A DNA stretch of 64,000 nucleotides from an uncultured Myxococcales bacterium. Lineage in GTDB: Bacteria; Myxococcota_A; UBA9042; DTJE01. Shown here one piece after another: positions 58,648 through 64,000 of this stretch. The notes under the pieces were generated by a model. The model searched no databases, had not been told where the DNA came from, and worked only from the letters and a program-made list of their open reading frames with translations. Position 1 is the first letter of the stretch, and the number at the start of each line of letters is the position of its first letter. The stretch lies in NCBI GenBank assembly GCA_937975765.1, contig CALJUR010000048.1, positions 33,909 through 97,908 of the forward strand. Direction: 5' to 3'. A program made the position numbers and the translations under genes.

Positions 58648-61600
58648 TCACTTGGCTTCCAGCGGGGCGCACGACGTGGTCGCGGTGCTGGACGGGTCGT
58701 AGTACAGCTTGGCGGTGGAATCGGGGCAGGCCACCTTCAACGGGTGGCGGGCCCGCAGGGCGTAGTTCAGGGTCAGGATCTCGGACGGCTGGATCGCGTC
58801 GACGTACACCGTGACCTGGCGGTCCGTCGTCTCGTACTTGGAGATGCGGCCTTCGGTCACGGCCAGGTCCAGGCCGTCGGTGACGAGGTCGAAGCCGGGG
58901 GGCAGGCCCAGGTCGATCAGGACCATGGGAGCCACGGCGTCGGACACGTTGGTGATCGTGGCGGTCACGTTCACCACGTCGTCCACGGCCATCGTCGTCT
59001 TGTCGTACGCCACCTCGATGGACAGCGGGCCGGTGCCCGGGTTCTGGCCGACGCCCGGCACCCAGTGCGACCACACGACCTGGTACATCAGCGTGCCCGT
59101 GCCCTCGAACTTCACGCCGACGACGTTGTCGCCCGACGGCACCACCTTGCCCGACAGGTCGAACTGGAAGAAGACGTCCGCGTTGTCCGCCGTGACCGCC
59201 AGCGGCGGTTCGTCCACGCCGTTCAGCGTCACCGTCACGGTGCCCACCGCGTCCTGCGCCAGCGACGTCAGCGACGCCACGAACGCCTTCAGCGTCAGGA
59301 TGGTCGCGTGCGTCGTGCCCCAGTTGCCCCAGGAATCCTTCTTCGTGGACAGCCAGCCCAGCGCCTGGGACACCAGGTCCGCGTCGCGGCCCGACGCCAG
59401 CAGCGCCAGCGACGCCAGCGCCGTCACCTCGATGTCCCGGCCGTCGCCGCCGTAGTAGCAGTTGTCGTCGGACACGCCCGCGGTCCAGTGCACGGTGCCG
59501 CCCTCCGACACCGCCCGGCCCGCCAGGTCCTCGAACGCGACGGTCGTCGCCGATCCGTTCGGGTCCAGCACCGCCAGGGCGTTCGCGCACAGCGCCAGCG
59601 CGTACGTCGGCGTGGTCGCCTCCAGGTGCGACACGATGTACGCCTTCGCGTTGCCGGCGTCCGCCTTCGCGCCGCCCAGCGCCCACCCGACGAAGCACGT
59701 CGTCATCAGGTCGTCGTACTGCACGGTCGCGAACTCGCTGCCGCGCGTCTCGTGCCACGACCCGTCGGACGCCTGCTTCGTCTTCAGGAACGCCGCCGTC
59801 CGCGGCACGATGGTCTCGTCGATGTCCATCACCGACCCGATGTCGGAGAACTCCATCACGCCCATCGCGGACAGGATCAGGTTCGCGGGGTCCGGGTCGC
59901 CGAACCACGTGAAGCCGCCGCCCGTGCACTCGTACGTCAGCAGCCGCTGGTATCCGAGGCTGGTGAACTCGCGCGCCTTCAGTTCGATCTCGGGCGTGAT
60001 CTTCCCGGTCGCGGCCTGGTACTGCAGCACCAGCGCGTCCGGCCACAGCGTCGAGGTGGTCTGTTCGAAGCAGCCGGACGGCATCTGCAGCAGGCTGTCC
60101 AGGCCCTCCACGACCTGCGCCATCACGCCGGGGTAAACCTTGACCACGATGGACGGCGTGCCGGGGATCGCCTCCTCCGGGAACGCCACGGTCTGCGTCA
60201 CCGGTTCGGTCAGGCGGCCCGAGACCTGGTCGCGCACCTCCACGCCGTCGGGCACGACCTCGACCGTCCGCATCACCGCGTCCGCCACGTCGCCGCCGAT
60301 GCCGTGCACCGTGACGCCGTGCCAGCCGACGGTCTTCGCGCGCAGGCCGACGTTGACGCCCTTCACTTCCCCCGGGCCCAGGTCCACCGTGACCTGCGTG
60401 CCGGTCGTCAGGTCCGCCCAGTCGCCCGCCTCGACCGTCAACTGCACCTGCTGGGCGGTGTCCAGGTAGTTGTAGACCGCCACCGGGAACGCGACCTCGT
60501 CGCCGCGGGTCAGCGTGCGCGGCAGGCTGACATCGACGAAGAACGACTGGAACACGGTCAGCCCCTTCGCGACCGACCCCAGCCGCCCGTCCGCGCTGTT
60601 CGCGATGGCCGACAGCCGCCATTCGGTGATGCTGTCCGCCATCGGGAACTCCAGGATCGCCGTCCCGTCCGGGCCCGTGATGACCTGCGGGTTCACGTAC
60701 AGCGTCTCGGGGAACCAGTTGCGCACGCGCACCGTGCTGCCGGGCTCCTCGGTGGGAGGCGTACCCGGATCCGACGACGCCGCCGCGTCCGCCGCGCCCG
60801 GGAAGCCGCCGTTCATCCAGTCGTCCTCGCGGCCCTTGTCCAGGGCCTCCCAGGACTGGAAGGTGGTCGACCAGTCGTCCGCGGTGTCCCACAACTCGTC
60901 CGGGCCGCGGCCCGCCATCCGGATGGTGTAGTTGTCGGACGACGTGAACCGGTACAGGTTGCCGAAGAAGTCGTAGAACAGCTTCTGGTCCACCAGGAAC
61001 GGCACGATGTTGTCCCAGGTGACGTGGCCGTCCGCCGCCAGCCCCTCCATCACGTTCAGCACGCGCGTCTTGTCGGCGTCGTAGAAAGGCTTCAGCACGG
61101 CGCCGGCCGCGGCCAGGTCCTGGTCCCACGACGACGACGCCACCGCCGCCCCCGTCGAGCCCAGCGCCGCGAACGCCGCCATCGCCTCCTTCTGCCGCCG
61201 CTCCTGGGCCGCCGGATCCTGCGGATCCTCGGTCACGATGCCGGTCAGGTCGAACGACGCGTCGTGGATCTCGTATTTCGGTTCGCGGATCGCGTCCTCG
61301 ATCTCGAAGTAGGTGCGCAGCAGGCCGGGCTGGTTGTCCGACAGCGCGTAGACGGCCTCGTCCACGACGTGCACGCCGAGGGCCGCCACCACCGGCGTGC
61401 CGTCCGACCGCTTCGCGACCTTCAGCGTGACCCTGGCCGGGTCCGCGGGCGCATACTTCTCCTTGTCGGGCACGACCGTCACGGCCAGCGCGTCCGCGCC
61501 CTGCACGAACACGACCTTCTCGTCCCGGATGATGCGGCCCATCGACGTCAGGAAGTACGCGGCCACGACCAGGTCGCCCGTCATCTCCTGGTCCAGGTCC

Positions 61601-63453
61601 ACCTGGACCTGGCCCCGGGCGTCCACCAGGTCGAACGCCTCCTCGCGCACGACGCGGCCCGCCCGGATCAGGTCCAGGTACACGCGGTCCTTGCGGTCGG
61701 GCGCCAGCACGGTGATGGTCGCGGTCTCGCCCACCTTGTACAGGGCCTTGTCGGGCCGCACCAGCACCGCCTCGCCGGCCGCGCCGGGGGTCATCGGGAA
61801 CTGCCTCGTCACGGTCTGGCCCCCCGACGTGGTGGCCTTCACCGTCAGCGTCGCCTCCCCTTCGCCCGGGGTCCATTCGAACTGGCCGACGCCCGATTCG
61901 TCCGTGGTCGTCAGGATCGCGTCGCCGCCCGTGCCTTCGACCGTCACGTCCGCCGCCACCGGCGCGCCCGTCGGATCCTCGACGAAGACGTAGACGACGT
62001 TCTCGATGCCGGCCACCGGCGTGCCGGACTCGGGGATGGCGATGACGTTCAGGGCGGCCTGCGCGACCAGCAGCGGCGCGTCCTTCGCGACCACCTGGCC
62101 CGCCGTGTCGGTCACCTCGATCGCCGCGCGCACCAGCGCCTTGCCCTGCGTCAGCGTCTGGCCGACCAGGTAGTTCGGCAACTGCACCTGGAAGCCGTAC
62201 AGGCCGTCCGCGCCCGTCGTGCCCGTGACCGTGGCGAAGTCGGAAAACTCCACGTCGAAGGCCGAGAAGACGACCTTGACCTGCCCGCCCGCGACGGGCT
62301 TGCCGAAGAAGTACTGCGCGTCGACCGTGCCCTTCACCAGGCCGCCGACCGGGTACCAGGGCTTGTCCAGCGCCAGCGAGACCTTGAACTTCGGCAGCAC
62401 GTAGCGATCGACGGTGACCGCCTTCTCGGTCACGGTGTCGCCGCCAACCGTCGCCTTGATCTTCCAGGTGCCCACGTTCACCAGGGACGCGATCTGCATC
62501 TGCGCCGAGGCGATGCCGAAGTCCGACGCGGTCGATCGCTGCTTGAACAGCTTGTTGCCCTTGCCGTCCATCACCTCGATCAGCACGTCGGCGCCCGCGT
62601 CCGGGTGCAGCCGCGGCTTCTTCAGCGACAGCACGCGGATGTGCATCTGCTGGCCGGGCTGGTACAGCGGCTTGTCCGTGGTGACCAGCACGCGCCGCAA
62701 CCGCACGACCTCGCATGCCTGGATCGCCTCGATGCGGGTGCCGCCCTGCGCGGTCGTCACGGCCGACAGGTCCAGTTTCCCGGCCTCGTCGAACAGCAGC
62801 GTGGCGTCCGCACCGCCGAACCCGTCGGTGGTCACGTCCAGCGTCTTCTCGACGACCCGCGGCACGCCGTCCTCGTCGATCGTCAGCGTCGCCTTCAGCG
62901 TCAGGGCCTGGTTCGCCATCGGCAGGTTCGAGACGGGGTTGCGCGCGAACAGCTTGACCCGCGTGGATTCGCCCTGGGTGTAGGTCTTCGGGCCCAGCAG
63001 CATCACCTGGCCCTTGGGCATCACCACGAACAGGCTGCGCAGGCCCGTCAGGTTGCCGACGTTCGATTCCACCCGGTAGCGCAGCACGTACGCGACCTGC
63101 GTGTCCGGGTCGTCGATGCCGGCCGGGGCGGGCATCCGCAGGGCCACCGTTTCCGCCCCGCTGTCGAAGGCGAAGGTGGCCTGCCCCTGCGTCGAGGAGG
63201 TCGCGTCCAGCGGCTCGATCACGCCCAGCACGCGGCCCGAGATGCGGCCCTCCCCTTCCCGGTGCAGCACGATCGACACCAGGACGTCGGACCCGTCCAG
63301 CACGCCCGAGATCTGGGCCTCGTCCAGGCTGAGCGGGCCGGTCGCGGTGACCTCCGGAGGAGTCACCTCCGGGATCCCGCTCTTGCCGCCGAAACACGCC
63401 ACGAACGCCGGCAACGCCAGCAGGACCAGGACCGTCATCATGCGACGCAACAT
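58648..63453 (-). CDS. Alpha-2-macroglobulin family lipoprotein
   Basis: The 1,601-residue lipoprotein (AFVAC, Cys20) has macroglobulin-like beta domains from the start (KPLYQPGQQMHIRVLSL, KPWYPVGGLVKGTVDAQYFFG, RPDKALYKVGETATITVLA). A central bait/ANA region (KGREDDWMNGGF) is followed by WFPETLYVNPQVITGPDG and the thioester region PSGCFEQTTS near residue 1127. A helical terpenoid-toroid part (LLTYECTGGGFTWFGDPDP) precedes a receptor-like C-terminus. Bacterial A2M traps proteases in the periplasm. The thioester Cys and Gln are kept, but the usual CGEQ reads CFEQ. ATG 63453 is chosen for its GGGGAGG ribosome site. No penicillin-binding protein PbpC gene is adjacent in the window. Confidence 0.92.
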   Translation of the reverse strand: MLRRMMTVLVLLALPAFVACFGGKSGIPEVTPPEVTATGPLSLDEAQISGVLDGSDVLVSIVLHREGEGRISGRVLGVIEPLDATSSTQGQATFAFDSGAETVALRMPAPAGIDDPDTQVAYVLRYRVESNVGNLTGLRSLFVVMPKGQVMLLGPKTYTQGESTRVKLFARNPVSNLPMANQALTLKATLTIDEDGVPRVVEKTLDVTTDGFGGADATLLFDEAGKLDLSAVTTAQGGTRIEAIQACEVVRLRRVLVTTDKPLYQPGQQMHIRVLSLKKPRLHPDAGADVLIEVMDGKGNKLFKQRSTASDFGIASAQMQIASLVNVGTWKIKATVGGDTVTEKAVTVDRYVLPKFKVSLALDKPWYPVGGLVKGTVDAQYFFGKPVAGGQVKVVFSAFDVEFSDFATVTGTTGADGLYGFQVQLPNYLVGQTLTQGKALVRAAIEVTDTAGQVVAKDAPLLVAQAALNVIAIPESGTPVAGIENVVYVFVEDPTGAPVAADVTVEGTGGDAILTTTDESGVGQFEWTPGEGEATLTVKATTSGGQTVTRQFPMTPGAAGEAVLVRPDKALYKVGETATITVLAPDRKDRVYLDLIRAGRVVREEAFDLVDARGQVQVDLDQEMTGDLVVAAYFLTSMGRIIRDEKVVFVQGADALAVTVVPDKEKYAPADPARVTLKVAKRSDGTPVVAALGVHVVDEAVYALSDNQPGLLRTYFEIEDAIREPKYEIHDASFDLTGIVTEDPQDPAAQERRQKEAMAAFAALGSTGAAVASSSWDQDLAAAGAVLKPFYDADKTRVLNVMEGLAADGHVTWDNIVPFLVDQKLFYDFFGNLYRFTSSDNYTIRMAGRGPDELWDTADDWSTTFQSWEALDKGREDDWMNGGFPGAADAAASSDPGTPPTEEPGSTVRVRNWFPETLYVNPQVITGPDGTAILEFPMADSITEWRLSAIANSADGRLGSVAKGLTVFQSFFVDVSLPRTLTRGDEVAFPVAVYNYLDTAQQVQLTVEAGDWADLTTGTQVTVDLGPGEVKGVNVGLRAKTVGWHGVTVHGIGGDVADAVMRTVEVVPDGVEVRDQVSGRLTEPVTQTVAFPEEAIPGTPSIVVKVYPGVMAQVVEGLDSLLQMPSGCFEQTTSTLWPDALVLQYQAATGKITPEIELKAREFTSLGYQRLLTYECTGGGFTWFGDPDPANLILSAMGVMEFSDIGSVMDIDETIVPRTAAFLKTKQASDGSWHETRGSEFATVQYDDLMTTCFVGWALGGAKADAGNAKAYIVSHLEATTPTYALALCANALAVLDPNGSATTVAFEDLAGRAVSEGGTVHWTAGVSDDNCYYGGDGRDIEVTALASLALLASGRDADLVSQALGWLSTKKDSWGNWGTTHATILTLKAFVASLTSLAQDAVGTVTVTLNGVDEPPLAVTADNADVFFQFDLSGKVVPSGDNVVGVKFEGTGTLMYQVVWSHWVPGVGQNPGTGPLSIEVAYDKTTMAVDDVVNVTATITNVSDAVAPMVLIDLGLPPGFDLVTDGLDLAVTEGRISKYETTDRQVTVYVDAIQPSEILTLNYALRARHPLKVACPDSTAKLYYDPSSTATTSCAPLEAK

Positions 63454-63520
63454 GGCCATCCTCCCCTTCGACCCCTTGACGCGCTGTACAGGATTATTGT
63501 CCGGAACCGGGGTCAAGGAT

Positions 63521-64000
63521 TCAACTATTGCCGGATTCGAAGAAATCGTCGTGGATCATGCCCTTCTTCATCTTCTGCTGGAGGACGAAGGTGAAGATGG
63601 TCTTGTGCACGCGGTCGCCGGTGGCCGGGTCGTTGAAGCGGCCGGCGTAGAAGCGGGTGCGGTCCCAGATGGCGCGCGTCGAGAAGCCTTCCCGCGAGCA
63701 GCGCCGCCAGGCCGCGATGACATCCTCGTCCCGCATCGACGGGTGGCGCAGGTTCAGGAAGCGCGCGTCGTCCAGCCGGCCCTCGGCGAGGAGGCGCGCG
63801 TGCAGGCGCGTGCCAGGCAGGGCCTTGATCGGGGAGATGACCGGGATGATGCGGTTCTCGCGGCAGAAGGCCAGGGTGGCGTCCCAGGTTTCCAGGCTGT
63901 CCGTCTCGTAGCCGACCACGAACCAGCCCGACACGACGACGCCCTGGTCCTGCAGCCAGCGCACGTTCTCGGCCATGCGGGCCACGGGGTCCTCGTCGCC
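63521..64000 (-). CDS. Radical SAM protein, C-terminal part (5' end outside window)
   Basis: The frame is open to the window end, so only the last 159 residues are visible. Landmarks VVVSGWFVVGYETDSLETWDATLAFCRENRIIPVISPIKALPGTRLHARLLAEGR match the C-terminal half of B12-binding-domain radical SAM proteins: the G.F.VG(Y/F)...D..E strand and the later PLPGT-like loop. A tail follows with FYAGRF and VHKTIFTFVLQQKMKKGM. The CxxxCxxC cluster is upstream of the window. The substrate is unknown. Confidence 0.8.
   Translation of the reverse strand, partial: GDEDPVARMAENVRWLQDQGVVVSGWFVVGYETDSLETWDATLAFCRENRIIPVISPIKALPGTRLHARLLAEGRLDDARFLNLRHPSMRDEDVIAAWRRCSREGFSTRAIWDRTRFYAGRFNDPATGDRVHKTIFTFVLQQKMKKGMIHDDFFESGNS

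Noticed and set aside
58744..63594. 1,616-codon plus-strand open frame opposite the macroglobulin gene
   Set aside because: The composition (Arg/His/Gln-rich) and lack of motifs show a shadow of the macroglobulin codons.
1..64000. tRNA, rRNA or CRISPR features
   Set aside because: No T-arm-like sequences with matching acceptor stems, no rRNA stretches and no regularly spaced direct repeats were seen. Absence by eye is not proof.

Overview
The window is about 70% GC and densely coded. Thirteen predicted lipoproteins, seven of them with an acidic Asp/Ala/Pro-rich linker straight after the lipobox cysteine, point to a Gram-negative bacterium of the Myxococcota / former Deltaproteobacteria type. 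A trimeric NAD-linked [FeFe]-hydrogenase, the NADH sensor Rex and a quinol-dependent nitric oxide reductase suggest a facultative or anaerobic life that meets nitrosative stress. No rRNA, tRNA, CRISPR array or transposase gene was seen.

Layout. 1-5.5 kb: end of an OPT transporter, a GH92 glycosidase lipoprotein, a beta-propeller lipoprotein, a cupin and a DsrE protein. 5.7-11.4 kb: a ModE-type regulator facing a five-gene operon (ECF S-like membrane protein, EcfT-like/THEP1-NTPase fusion, small lipoprotein, TonB-dependent receptor, TrmO-FmdE fusion). The operon promoter carries a ModE-type operator, TCGTTATGTA-N6-TGCATATCGA. I read this as a candidate outer-to-inner-membrane uptake system for molybdate, tungstate or a related compound, and it is the most novel item here. 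11.5-16.6 kb: a DUF4282 protein, an Ig-like lipoprotein, a barrel protein and CorA.

16.7-26.1 kb: hydrogenase cluster. hydC-hydB-hydA are followed by a histidine kinase carrying a degenerate H-cluster domain, a lone receiver and a receiver-kinase hybrid. rex is divergent, followed by a second lone receiver. Three CTGTGAA-N4-TTCACAG-type Rex operators lie before hydC, rex and that receiver. 26.3-35.3 kb: enoyl-CoA hydratase, then a nitric oxide module: a DUF438/hemerythrin/PAS protein with a DUF1858-DUF2249 protein, a NorR-like sigma54 activator, and hemerythrin-qNOR-cupin. Two sigma54 promoters and one GGT-N7-ACC NorR-type site fit joint control. A phosphoesterase lipoprotein here ends inside an inverted-repeat element.

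35.3-53.5 kb: secreted lipoproteins, a TatT-type TPR lipoprotein, MarC, an MBOAT/SGNH acyl-transfer group, an esterase lipoprotein, GalE, YceI, GNAT and an M20 peptidase. 54.2-58.5 kb: a mobile-type island with MntA/HepT-like and MazEF-like pairs, a Dam-type methylase and an AAA_14 ATPase. 58.6-64 kb: a 1,601-residue alpha-2-macroglobulin lipoprotein and the end of a radical SAM protein.

Two dispersed repeat families occur outside genes: a 27-bp GC-rich palindrome (about 13 copies) and an inverted-repeat element with AATTCAGGGACAGTCACC arms. All starts, functions and sites were read by eye; no searches were run.
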